NCBI GenBank assembly: GCA_913046815.1
Contig: CAJWTE010000007.1
Coordinates: forward strand, 1-21,445
Length of the DNA: 21,445 bases
Direction of reading: 5' to 3'
DNA from: an uncultured bacterium
GTDB lineage: Bacteria > Patescibacteriota > Minisyncoccia > Phycocordibacterales > UBA918
The position numbers were made by a program, and so were the translations under genes. Positions 14,971-21,445 of the stretch are shown one piece after another; positions within the stretch are counted from its first letter, which is position 1, and each line of letters starts with the position of its first letter. The notes under the pieces were generated by a model. That model was not told the origin of the DNA. It saw only the letters and a list, made by a program, of their open reading frames with translations, and ran no database searches.

Positions 14971-16348
14971 AAAGGACATTGGTGACGTAAGTAGAAAGTA
15001 CGTAAGACTTGAATCGACTAGTGGTAAAGGTAAGTCAAACTGTCTACATGAAGGAAAGACGGGTATTTTGACTCTGCATGTTACTAACGACTCTACGAAA
15101 GAAGATTGCAGAAAACTCAGAACTTTTCTCAAAAGTGCAATAGCGGCAGCAAAGTTACATGGTATAGAACATTTAGCAGTTCAACTAGCAGGTGATGTTT
15201 TTCCCAGTTTGGATCAGTATGGAGAGAAGTGGTTTTGGAAGACAGTAGCCGAAAATTTTATTTTGGCAGAGTACTCTTTTGAAAAGTATAAAAGTAAGAA
15301 GAAAGACAATGCGCTTAAGGAAATATTAATTTGCGGTGGTTTGAGTAAAGCTGCGACCAATGGTTTAAAAGAGGGTCAGATAATTGCAGAAGCAATGAAT
15401 CTGACTAGGGATGTAGCAAATACTCCTGCACTCGATATGACACCGAGTATTCTAGCCAATGTTGTAAAGAGAACTTTTGCAAAAAGTTCAGTTAAGGTAG
15501 AGGTGTTGGGGGAGGGAAAGTTACGTAAGCTTAAAGCCAACCTTTTACTGGCTGTAGGCCAAGGCACAAAAGAAGAGACCCGGTTGATTGTAATGAAATA
15601 TTCAGGTGGTAGGAAGAGTGAGAGTCCTTTAGTACTTGTAGGGAAGGGCATAACATATGACACCGGAGGTTTGAACATTAAGCCTTCAGGAGGTATGCAT
15701 GAAATGCATATGGATATGTCTGGTGGAGCAAGTGTACTTGGAGCCCTAAAGGCTATCTCAGATTTGAATATTAGAAAAAATGTTATTGGTATAATCCCTG
15801 CAGCTGAAAACGCAGTATCGGACAAGTCTATGAGGGCTGGTGACATAGTTACTAGTATGAGTGGTAAGACAGTAGAAATATTGCATACTGACGCAGAAGG
15901 CAGGCTTGTGCTGGCAGACGCACTTACTTTTGCACAGAGGTTTAAGCCAAAAGTTATTATTGATGTTGCAACACTAACAGGTGCCTCACTGGTGGCATTA
16001 GGGCAACACACTAGTGCCTTAATGACAAACGATGAACAGCTTGGGAGCTCATTGCGTACCTGGGGAGAAGAAGTTGGTGACCTAGTGTGGCCACTACCAA
16101 TTTGGGATGAGTACAAACAACATATTATAAGTTCTCGAGCTGACATTTCCAACATCGCCAATAACTTTTCCAGATATGGCGGAGCGATTGAAGGGGGAGT
16201 TTTCTTGTCGCACTTTATACCCAAAAGAACTAAGTGGGCTCATATAGACATGGCTCCACGAATGAACAGCGTAGCTAGTGACAAGTTAGCCAAAGGGGCC
16301 ACCGGAGAACCTGTGCGGCTATTAGTGAAAGCCTCGACTGAACTATGA
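14951..16348 (+). CDS. pepA: Leucyl aminopeptidase, M17 family
   Basis: The 465-residue product from ATG 14951 is a cytosolic dimetal aminopeptidase that trims N-terminal residues from peptides. An upstream TTG/ATG reading from 14921 lies deeper inside aspS and is less likely. The C-terminal catalytic domain is well conserved: GKGITYDTGGLNIKPSGGM provides the metal-binding Lys and Asp. MDMSGGASVLGAL follows, then HTDAEGRLVLADAL with further metal ligands and the catalytic Arg, then DVATLTGASLVALG. The N-terminal domain (about 1-150) is divergent, as is common. It overlaps aspS by 20 nt and the next gene by 4 nt, so the three are probably co-translated. Peptide recycling fits a genome poor in amino acid synthesis. 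Confidence 0.94.
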   Translation: MKLTTTKKDIGDVSRKYVRLESTSGKGKSNCLHEGKTGILTLHVTNDSTKEDCRKLRTFLKSAIAAAKLHGIEHLAVQLAGDVFPSLDQYGEKWFWKTVAENFILAEYSFEKYKSKKKDNALKEILICGGLSKAATNGLKEGQIIAEAMNLTRDVANTPALDMTPSILANVVKRTFAKSSVKVEVLGEGKLRKLKANLLLAVGQGTKEETRLIVMKYSGGRKSESPLVLVGKGITYDTGGLNIKPSGGMHEMHMDMSGGASVLGALKAISDLNIRKNVIGIIPAAENAVSDKSMRAGDIVTSMSGKTVEILHTDAEGRLVLADALTFAQRFKPKVIIDVATLTGASLVALGQHTSALMTNDEQLGSSLRTWGEEVGDLVWPLPIWDEYKQHIISSRADISNIANNFSRYGGAIEGGVFLSHFIPKRTKWAHIDMAPRMNSVASDKLAKGATGEPVRLLVKASTEL

Positions 16349-16959
16349 AGCTAACAGATCTTACAAAAGAAAGTGTTTTGGAGGAAGTAGCGAAAATTCA
16401 GTACCTTTACAAACTAAAGTATGAAATTCGTTATGACCAAAATCGCGAGGACAAAGACTATACTGAGTCAGTGGCCGAGCATATTTATGGCATGCACATT
16501 TTGGCTACATACTTCTTGCCACTGGAGAATCCAAAAAGAGACTGGAACAGGCAAAAAATTTACGAAATGATCACATGGCATGATATGGACGAAGTAGAGA
16601 CTGGGGATATGATTGGGTATATGAAGACGCCGGCTGATCGAGCGCGCGAGACAGAGGCTATGAAGGTAGTTTTGCAGAAGTCACCAGCACACCTACAGGA
16701 TTATATGACCATTTTACTTGGCGAATATGAGTCTCTTTCATCCAACGAAGCTAAGTTTGTGAAGGCACTCGACAGAGTCGAGCCCTTGTTTCATCTGTAC
16801 AACGAAAAAGGAAGAAATACCATGAAGATGAATAGAACTACTCTTGAAAACTCGGAAAAACTTAAGCAACCTTACATACAAGAATTTCCGTTTATTAAGC
16901 TGTTTTCTCACACCTTGACAGCCGCAATGGAAACTAGAGGATACTTCTATAAGAAGTGA
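16345..16959 (+). CDS. HD-domain phosphohydrolase, YfbR/HDDC2-like 5'-nucleotidase
   Basis: The 204-residue protein is an HD-superfamily metal hydrolase. All residues used by E. coli YfbR (H33, H68, D69, E72, D77, D137, from memory) have counterparts: H46 in SVAEHIYGMH, H79-D80 and E83 in WHDMDEVETGD, D88, and D143 in KALDRVEPLF. The 68-to-72 and 68-to-77 spacings are identical. YfbR removes the phosphate from 5'-deoxynucleoside monophosphates, so a role in nucleotide turnover is likely, though substrate range varies in this group. The C-terminus (about 150-204) is helical and unconserved to my eye. ATG overlaps the pepA stop by 4 nt. A hairpin follows the gene. Confidence 0.82.
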   Translation: MKLTDLTKESVLEEVAKIQYLYKLKYEIRYDQNREDKDYTESVAEHIYGMHILATYFLPLENPKRDWNRQKIYEMITWHDMDEVETGDMIGYMKTPADRARETEAMKVVLQKSPAHLQDYMTILLGEYESLSSNEAKFVKALDRVEPLFHLYNEKGRNTMKMNRTTLENSEKLKQPYIQEFPFIKLFSHTLTAAMETRGYFYKK

Positions 16960-16974
16960 ACCACCATGCAAATG

Positions 16975-17009
16975 AATGCCCATTTTAAGCTTCTCTCTAA
17001 ATGGGCATT
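16975..17009 (+). terminator. Strong hairpin between the HD gene and scpA
   Basis: AATGCCCATTT (16975-16985) and AAATGGGCATT (16999-17009) form a perfect 11-bp stem with a 13-nt loop, starting 15 nt after the HD gene stop. The bases after the stem are TCGTCATTGAG, so the T-run of a classic intrinsic terminator is missing. It probably ends or stabilises the trpS-to-HD transcript. An inverted repeat used as a binding site for scpA control is an alternative. Confidence 0.5.
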
Positions 17010-17035
17010 TCGTCATTGAGATGGAGGTTATGATG

Positions 17036-17041
17036 TAGAAT
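17036..17041 (+). promoter_or_regulatory. -10 box of scpA
   Basis: TAGAAT (5 of 6 consensus) ends 6 nt before ATG 17048, placing the predicted transcription start exactly on the A of the ATG. The -35 region is weak (TCATTG at 17 nt spacing). TATGAT at 17029-17034 is an alternative that would give a leader of about 7 nt. Confidence 0.5.
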
Positions 17042-17047
17042 GAGTAA

Positions 17048-17776
17048 ATGCTTCACAATCCTACAATCTCAATAAAAACCGATGCCTTTGAAGGTCCTTT
17101 GGATTTATTGATCGAGCTAGTTGAGAAAAGGAAGCTTCTAATAAGTGACATATCATTAGCAGTAGTGACTGATGAATACATTGAAGCAGTCGCTGAAATG
17201 CAGGAGTTATCACTTCCAAATACTGCTCAATTTATTGAATTAGCCTCTACTTTAGTATTGATAAAGTCCAAATCTTTACTACCTGTACTCGATCTCAGCA
17301 GTGAAGAAGAGTCAGCAATCGAAGACCTAAGTGAGCGACTAAAAGTATACCAATCTTATAGAATTGCAGGCGAAAAAGTTAGAGGTATGTTTGGCCAGAC
17401 TATACTATTCGCAAAACCACCAACCAAAAGAGAGGTCTGTTTCAAGCCAGACAATGAGCTGAATATCGAAGTCCTGGGTCGCAACTTGTTGCAGCTCCTA
17501 GAGTCAGAATCAGGTACTGCCAGACGACCCAGTGTGCAGATTAAATCTACTATTACTCTGGAAGATATGATTAAGCGGTTAGAAGAAAGAATAAAACAAG
17601 TATCAAAAATCAAACTGAGTGAACTTGTGGATCAAAGCGAGACTTCCAAGACAACTATAGTCGGCTTTTTAGCTATTTTGGAAACTGTACGTAGTAAGGG
17701 ATATACTGCCAGCCAAGCAGCACAGTTTTCAGACATCCAGCTGGAGTCACGAGAAATTTGTTTGCCAAGATATTAA
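17048..17776 (+). CDS. scpA: Segregation and condensation protein A (kleisin)
   Basis: ScpA is the kleisin that bridges the heads of the SMC dimer with ScpB, compacting and separating chromosomes. The 242-residue length is typical. The N-terminal helical part begins with AFEGPLDLLIELVEKRKLLISDISLA, the strongest family signature, followed by FIELASTLVLIKSKSLLP. The C-terminal winged-helix part is recognisable in TTIVGFLAILETVRSKGYTASQ. The middle region is acidic and less conserved. The gene is separated from the HD gene by a hairpin and has its own -10 box. scpB follows after 15 nt. No smc gene is in the window. Confidence 0.95.
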   Translation: MLHNPTISIKTDAFEGPLDLLIELVEKRKLLISDISLAVVTDEYIEAVAEMQELSLPNTAQFIELASTLVLIKSKSLLPVLDLSSEEESAIEDLSERLKVYQSYRIAGEKVRGMFGQTILFAKPPTKREVCFKPDNELNIEVLGRNLLQLLESESGTARRPSVQIKSTITLEDMIKRLEERIKQVSKIKLSELVDQSETSKTTIVGFLAILETVRSKGYTASQAAQFSDIQLESREICLPRY

Positions 17777-17785
17777 ATATATAAT
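17758..17785 (+). promoter_or_regulatory. Promoter of scpB
   Basis: TTGTTT (17758-17763) and a perfect TATAAT (17780-17785) are 16 nt apart. The predicted start lands on the A of the scpB ATG at 17792, so a leaderless transcript is expected. The -10 box lies in the 15-nt gap after the scpA stop and the -35 is inside scpA. Confidence 0.6.
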
Positions 17786-17791
17786 GTACCT

Positions 17792-18334
17792 ATGAGCGAG
17801 AGTTTAAGTCTAACGCAAAAAATTGAGAGTTTATTGTTTACAAAGGGGGAGCCTGTAGAAAAGTCTTTTCTAGCTGAGTTTTTGTCTTGTAGTGAAGACA
17901 ACCTAGAGGAAAGCTTAAATATTATCAAGAATAGGAATGATACAGTGACTACTATTGTTGAATCCGACAGGGAAGTCCAATTGGTTTTGAAGGCTGACTT
18001 TTCTAGCTTGACTATGCGCCTGCATGAGCAAGAGGAGAAACAGTCCATTGGAGCTGCTGGTGCTGAAGTGTTAGCAATCATTATTTATCGTGACAAAGTA
18101 TCCAAAGCAGACATCGACCACATAAGAGGTGTTAACTCTAGTCACACACTTAGACACTTATTAATTAGAGGTTTAATAGAAAAAACCGGTAGCAACCCGA
18201 CACAGTATCGAGTTACTACTGAACTTTTAACTCACATGGGAGTAGAGAGTAGAACGAAGCTCCCACTATTTCAAAGTATTGTGGATAAGTTAGATGAAAA
18301 GGAAGAACAATCACATGGAAACGCTCAGACTTAG
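17792..18334 (+). CDS. scpB: Segregation and condensation protein B
   Basis: ScpB dimers bind the kleisin ScpA in the SMC complex. The 180-residue protein has two winged-helix domains. The N-terminal one begins SLTQKIESLLFTKGEPVEK. The second carries EVLAIIIYRDKVSKADIDHIRGVNSSHTLRHLLIRGLIE, the family hallmark, with RYRVT-like strand residues (TQYRVTTELL) closing it. The C-terminal tail is acidic and charged. It overlaps the carboxypeptidase gene by 20 nt. Adjacent scpA strongly supports the call. Confidence 0.95.
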   Translation: MSESLSLTQKIESLLFTKGEPVEKSFLAEFLSCSEDNLEESLNIIKNRNDTVTTIVESDREVQLVLKADFSSLTMRLHEQEEKQSIGAAGAEVLAIIIYRDKVSKADIDHIRGVNSSHTLRHLLIRGLIEKTGSNPTQYRVTTELLTHMGVESRTKLPLFQSIVDKLDEKEEQSHGNAQT

Positions 18335-19223
18335 AAATATTCCAGTTCTGAAGCAACTGACAATACTGTTAATTGTCCTAATCCTTCTACTGGGAAAAGG
18401 GATTATTGACCGTCAACAAACAAACGGTGAGTCGAACTCATATGAAACAAATCAGTATTCACATAGGGTAGAGTTGTTAGAGGAGTTTGAGCTGCCTCAA
18501 AGCAGCTTAGAGGCTGAGACGGCTATAGTGTGGGATATATCTTCGCAAAGAGTACTATTTAGTAAGAGTCCTGACAATGTAATGCCTTTAGCGTCCATAA
18601 CCAAGCTAATGACTTTGTTATTGACTTATGAACTTGGAGAATACACTGAAAGGGTGGCTGGCTTTAAATTAGAAGAATTGGCAGACTTAACAATTACTTC
18701 TTCCTCCAATCAAGGTGCGTCAGAGTTGGCAAATGCTATTGGGAGCAAGCTTACCGAAACAAATGCATCGAAGCCAGCGTTTGTAGCAGCTATGAATCTT
18801 AGAGCGAAGGAACTTGGACTATTCAATATGAAGTTTCATAACCCTACTGGTTTAGACGAAAGTGAGACGCTGTCTGGAGGATATGGTTCTGCCCGAGAAG
18901 TGGCTTTCCTTATGGAGTACATTCTGGAGACAGACCCATCTATTTTAGGGAAAAGTAAATTGACTTCATACAAAGTAACCAACGACGAAGGTCTGATTTA
19001 TGAAGTCACCAACACTAACCAATATGTCAACGAAATCACGGGGTTAATTGGCTCTAAGACCGGCTATACTACCCTGGCTGGTGGTAATCTGGTAGTAGCA
19101 ATAGATGTAGGGATGAACCACCCTGTTGTGATTGTGGTATTGGGATCTAGTCCTGAAGGTCGTTTTCTGGATACAATTAGGCTAGTAAGTGAGATAACCA
19201 ATCAATATGATGTTAATATGTAA
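18315..19223 (+). CDS. D-alanyl-D-alanine carboxypeptidase (peptidase S11)
   Basis: This DacF/PBP5-like enzyme removes the terminal D-Ala from peptidoglycan stem peptides outside the membrane. From ATG 18315 it has 302 residues with a hydrophobic signal anchor at about 13-27. All three active-site motifs are present: S94-I-T-K97, S130-S-N132 and K248-T-G250. MPLASITKLMT and NPTGLD are also typical. An in-frame ATG at 18294 would place a charged stretch before the anchor. An AAGGAAG near 18299-18305 suits 18315. The C-terminal beta-domain of larger PBP5 enzymes is absent. It overlaps scpB by 20 nt and precedes mraY by 5 nt, tying it to cell-wall synthesis. Confidence 0.92.
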   Translation: METLRLRNIPVLKQLTILLIVLILLLGKGIIDRQQTNGESNSYETNQYSHRVELLEEFELPQSSLEAETAIVWDISSQRVLFSKSPDNVMPLASITKLMTLLLTYELGEYTERVAGFKLEELADLTITSSSNQGASELANAIGSKLTETNASKPAFVAAMNLRAKELGLFNMKFHNPTGLDESETLSGGYGSAREVAFLMEYILETDPSILGKSKLTSYKVTNDEGLIYEVTNTNQYVNEITGLIGSKTGYTTLAGGNLVVAIDVGMNHPVVIVVLGSSPEGRFLDTIRLVSEITNQYDVNM

Positions 19224-19228
19224 GCAAT

Positions 19229-20305
19229 ATGGAATCAGCATTGCTCAAAATTCTTTTACCTGCCATTTCTTCTTTTGTAGTCGGCATACTCATTACACCA
19301 ATTGTTACTCACTGGCTTTATAAGCACAAAATGTGGAAGAAGGTTGCTGGAAAGACTGCAGGTTACGGAGACAATAATGGCACGCCCATTTTCAACTCAC
19401 TGCACAAGGACAAGGACGTAAACACTCCAAGAATGGGTGGCATTGTTGTTTGGGTGAGTGTTGTTGTTACTTTATTGCTGTTTTGGTGCTTTACACTGAT
19501 TTGGCAAAGTGATTTTACTACCGGTCTAAACTTTTTTAGTCGCGAACAAACACTACTACCAATGTTTATGTTTTTGGTTGGCGCTGCAGTTGGATTTCTA
19601 GATGACCTTTTAACGGTTAAAGGAAGAGGTGGGCACTTTGCGGACGGACTTTCTCTTAGGTATAGACTGACACTCGTGACAGTTTCATTAGCAATGAGCG
19701 GATGGTGGTTTTATGACAAACTCGAAGTCTCTAGCATTAATTTAATTGGGTACGGTCCAATTGAACTCGGCTTGGGCTTTGTTTTGGTCTATATTTTTAT
19801 GGGGACTTGTATATATATGAGTAGTGTTATAGATGGCCTAGATGGACTTTCTGGGGGTGTATTCTTATTTATTTTCGCCGCCTATGCTGGAATTTCTTTC
19901 TATCAAGGACAATATGATATATCTGCTCTATGCGCTAGCATAGTAGGAGCACTGCTCGCATTTCTTTGGTTTAACATCCCTCCAGCCAGATTTTATATGG
20001 GTGAGACTGGTATGATGGCCCTTACTCTTCTGCTCACAATGGTCGTGTTTATGACCGACGTGTTGGGAGACGGTGAAGGTGTGTTGCTGCTGCCGGTAGT
20101 TGGTTTTTTGCTAGTTGTTACAGTGGGTACTACGGCATTACAAATTTTGTCTAAGAAGTTTAGGGGGAAGAAAATATTCTTGGTTGCTCCACTGCATCAT
20201 CATTTTGAAGCAAAAGGATGGCCTGCGTACAAAGTTACAATGCGCTACTGGATTCTAGGATTTATTTGTGCCATGACTGGACTAATTCTGGCAATTGCAT
20301 TCTAA
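19229..20305 (+). CDS. mraY: Phospho-N-acetylmuramoyl-pentapeptide transferase
   Basis: MraY moves phospho-MurNAc-pentapeptide from UDP to undecaprenyl phosphate, forming lipid I in the membrane. The 358-residue protein has about ten hydrophobic helices. Family motifs are NTPRMGGIVVW near 67-77, the metal-binding D125-D126 in GFLDDLLTVKG, the VIDGLDGLSGG loop with D202 and D205, and the HHH motif at 323-325 followed by FEAKGW. The next cell-wall genes, ftsW and murG, are directly downstream. murD, often between mraY and ftsW, is absent. No Shine-Dalgarno is visible. An extended -10-like TGtTAATAT at 19211-19219 could drive it weakly. Confidence 0.96.
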   Translation: MESALLKILLPAISSFVVGILITPIVTHWLYKHKMWKKVAGKTAGYGDNNGTPIFNSLHKDKDVNTPRMGGIVVWVSVVVTLLLFWCFTLIWQSDFTTGLNFFSREQTLLPMFMFLVGAAVGFLDDLLTVKGRGGHFADGLSLRYRLTLVTVSLAMSGWWFYDKLEVSSINLIGYGPIELGLGFVLVYIFMGTCIYMSSVIDGLDGLSGGVFLFIFAAYAGISFYQGQYDISALCASIVGALLAFLWFNIPPARFYMGETGMMALTLLLTMVVFMTDVLGDGEGVLLLPVVGFLLVVTVGTTALQILSKKFRGKKIFLVAPLHHHFEAKGWPAYKVTMRYWILGFICAMTGLILAIAF

Positions 20306-20306
20306 A

Positions 20307-21407
20307 ATGTTGCAGAGAGTAGACAAGACACTACTGGGAATCGTATTGGTGCTAGTAATCGGAGGCTTTTTTGTTTTTTCCTCGGCTTCATTGGGACTAT
20401 TAGCAAGGGAAGGTGCGACGTTTTCCAGTGTAGCCTTTAATCAAGTTGTATTTGGCATTATAGGCGGACTATCTGCTATGTTGATAGTTAGCCAAGTTCA
20501 TTACCGCTTTTGGCGCAGGTACGCCTTTTATATATTTCTGTTTTCCGTGTTGCTCACATCTTTGGTTTTTGTTCCAGATGTTGGACTCTCATATGGTGGT
20601 GCGAAGAGGTGGATATCGATCGCAGGATTCTCACTTCAACCAGCTGAAGTACTCAAGGTAGGGCTGGTTATTTACCTTTCAACTTGGCTTTCTGGCATGC
20701 AACAGTACATAAAGAACACTTGGAAAGGCACTTTACCTTTCTTTGGAATTGTATCTTTAGTTGGAGTGCTAATGTTGGCGCAACCGGACACGGATACTTT
20801 TTTGATAATGGCCGCAGCAGCATTAGCGATGTTTTTAACTGCTGGCGGTAAGTGGAGAGATATCGGGTTTGTTTGTCTTGCAGTTCTAGTTTTGATACTT
20901 GTACTTGCTGCGTTCCGTCCTTATGTAAAGGATAGAATAATGACTTTCTTTGACCCATCGATCGACCCACAAGGATCGAGTTATCAAGTAAGACAATCAT
21001 TAATTGCTATCGGATCCGGAGGATTGCAAGGTAGGGGATTTGGACAAAGTATTCAAAAGTTCGAGTATTTGCCAGAGCCAATTGGTGACTCGGTGTTTGC
21101 TGTGTTTGCAGAAGAGTTTGGATTTTTCGGTAGTGCAGGGTTAATTTTACTTTTGTCATTTTTTACCTTCCGCGGTTACAAAATTGCCACCCATGCTGTT
21201 GATCAATTTGGAACACTGTTAGTTGTAGGAATAGTTACATTAGTTGTTGTCCAAGCCTTTCTTAACATTGCCTCCATGGTCGCCCTAGCACCTTTAGGAG
21301 GTCTCCCTTTACCTTTTGTGAGTCATGGAGGGACTGCATTATTAGTAACCCTAGCTAGTGTGGGGATTGTGCTTAATGTTTCAAAACACAGAAAGAAAAA
21401 GATATAA
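20307..21407 (+). CDS. ftsW: SEDS-family peptidoglycan glycosyltransferase FtsW
   Basis: FtsW polymerises glycan strands from lipid II at the division site together with a class B PBP. From ATG 20307 the protein has 366 residues and about ten TM helices. A TTG start at 20295 would overlap mraY and is less likely. SEDS signatures include GGAKRWISIAGFSLQPAEVLK, QPDTDTFLIM, the catalytic Asp region LPEPIGDSVFAVFAEEFGF with D261, and PLGGLPLPFVSHGGTALL. RodA cannot be excluded by sequence alone, but placement between mraY and murG favours FtsW. The stop codon lies inside the -10 box of murG. Confidence 0.93.
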   Translation: MLQRVDKTLLGIVLVLVIGGFFVFSSASLGLLAREGATFSSVAFNQVVFGIIGGLSAMLIVSQVHYRFWRRYAFYIFLFSVLLTSLVFVPDVGLSYGGAKRWISIAGFSLQPAEVLKVGLVIYLSTWLSGMQQYIKNTWKGTLPFFGIVSLVGVLMLAQPDTDTFLIMAAAALAMFLTAGGKWRDIGFVCLAVLVLILVLAAFRPYVKDRIMTFFDPSIDPQGSSYQVRQSLIAIGSGGLQGRGFGQSIQKFEYLPEPIGDSVFAVFAEEFGFFGSAGLILLLSFFTFRGYKIATHAVDQFGTLLVVGIVTLVVVQAFLNIASMVALAPLGGLPLPFVSHGGTALLVTLASVGIVLNVSKHRKKKI

Positions 21408-21408
21408 T
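21380..21408 (+). promoter_or_regulatory. Promoter of murG
   Basis: TTCAAA (21380-21385) and a perfect TATAAT (21403-21408) are 17 nt apart. The -10 box overlaps the ftsW TAA stop (21405-21407). The predicted transcription start is the A of the murG ATG at 21415, so the transcript would have no leader. Confidence 0.6.
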
Positions 21409-21414
21409 AAAGCT

Positions 21415-21445
21415 ATGCGAATTCTTTTGGTAGGTGGTGGAACTG
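21415..21445 (+). CDS. murG: UDP-N-acetylglucosamine transferase MurG, 5' end (partial)
   Basis: Only ten complete codons are present, reading MRILLVGGGT before the window ends. This matches the MurG N-terminal glycine-rich start (K/R-I-L-x-x-GGGTGGH). MurG adds GlcNAc to lipid I to make lipid II at the inner face of the membrane. The position after mraY and ftsW supports the call. Length and active-site residues lie outside the window. Confidence 0.75.
   Translation, partial: MRILLVGGGT

Noticed and set aside
15376..16224. 282-residue open frame on the minus strand inside pepA
   Set aside because: It lies wholly opposite a well-conserved M17 catalytic domain, shows no recognisable motif and has a composition typical of a reverse-strand shadow.
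1..21445. Reassigned TGA codon, CRISPR arrays, insertion sequences, tRNA genes
   Set aside because: TGA ends several genes at conserved C-termini. No direct-repeat arrays, transposase genes or tRNA cloverleaf sequences were seen in the short gaps.

Overview
The window is a dense bacterial chromosome segment. All genes are on the + strand, gaps are short (the longest is about 100 nt), and neighbours often overlap by 4 to 20 nt. Base composition is AT-rich and TGA ends at least four clear genes, so the standard stop code applies. An archaeal-type AspRS, a C-terminally short L13, a small SpeD-family protein, a Cys-rich membrane-anchored small protein and very compact spacing suggest a Candidate Phyla Radiation (Patescibacteria, probably Parcubacteria-like) genome. 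That placement is an inference and no search was run.

Layout. (1) 1-3634: end of the ribosomal/RNA polymerase operon, rpmJ (3' end)-rpsM-rpsK-rpsD-rpoA-rplQ-rplM-rpsI. (2) 3701-7253: grpE-dnaK-dnaJ chaperone operon behind a near-consensus sigma-70-type promoter. (3) 7303-7785: an unrecognised membrane protein with its own promoter. (4) 7841-10490: a tight three-gene set made of a pyruvoyl SpeD-family decarboxylase, a PurD-like ATP-grasp ligase and an EamA transporter. (5) 10551-12589: a ten-cysteine membrane-anchored protein translationally coupled to a multi-TM histidine kinase with no response regulator nearby. (6) 12669-16959: trpS, archaeal-type aspS, an M17 leucyl aminopeptidase and a YfbR-like HD nucleotidase. 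(7) 17048-21445: scpA, scpB, a D,D-carboxypeptidase, mraY, ftsW and the start of murG, which is a division/cell-wall block without murD between mraY and ftsW.

Two things stand out. First, several genes (grpE, the 7303 membrane protein, scpA, scpB, murG) have a -10 hexamer placed so that the predicted transcription start falls on, or within 3 nt of, the ATG. Few genes in the window have a Shine-Dalgarno sequence. Together these suggest widespread leaderless or SD-independent initiation, with individual promoters hidden inside apparent operons. Second, the SpeD/PurD-like/EamA trio looks like a self-contained pathway. The decarboxylase keeps its catalytic residues but has changes at likely AdoMet-contact positions. 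The ligase lacks the PurD N-terminal signature and has no purine genes beside it. An amine-producing, amine-ligating and exporting module is a plausible, untested reading.
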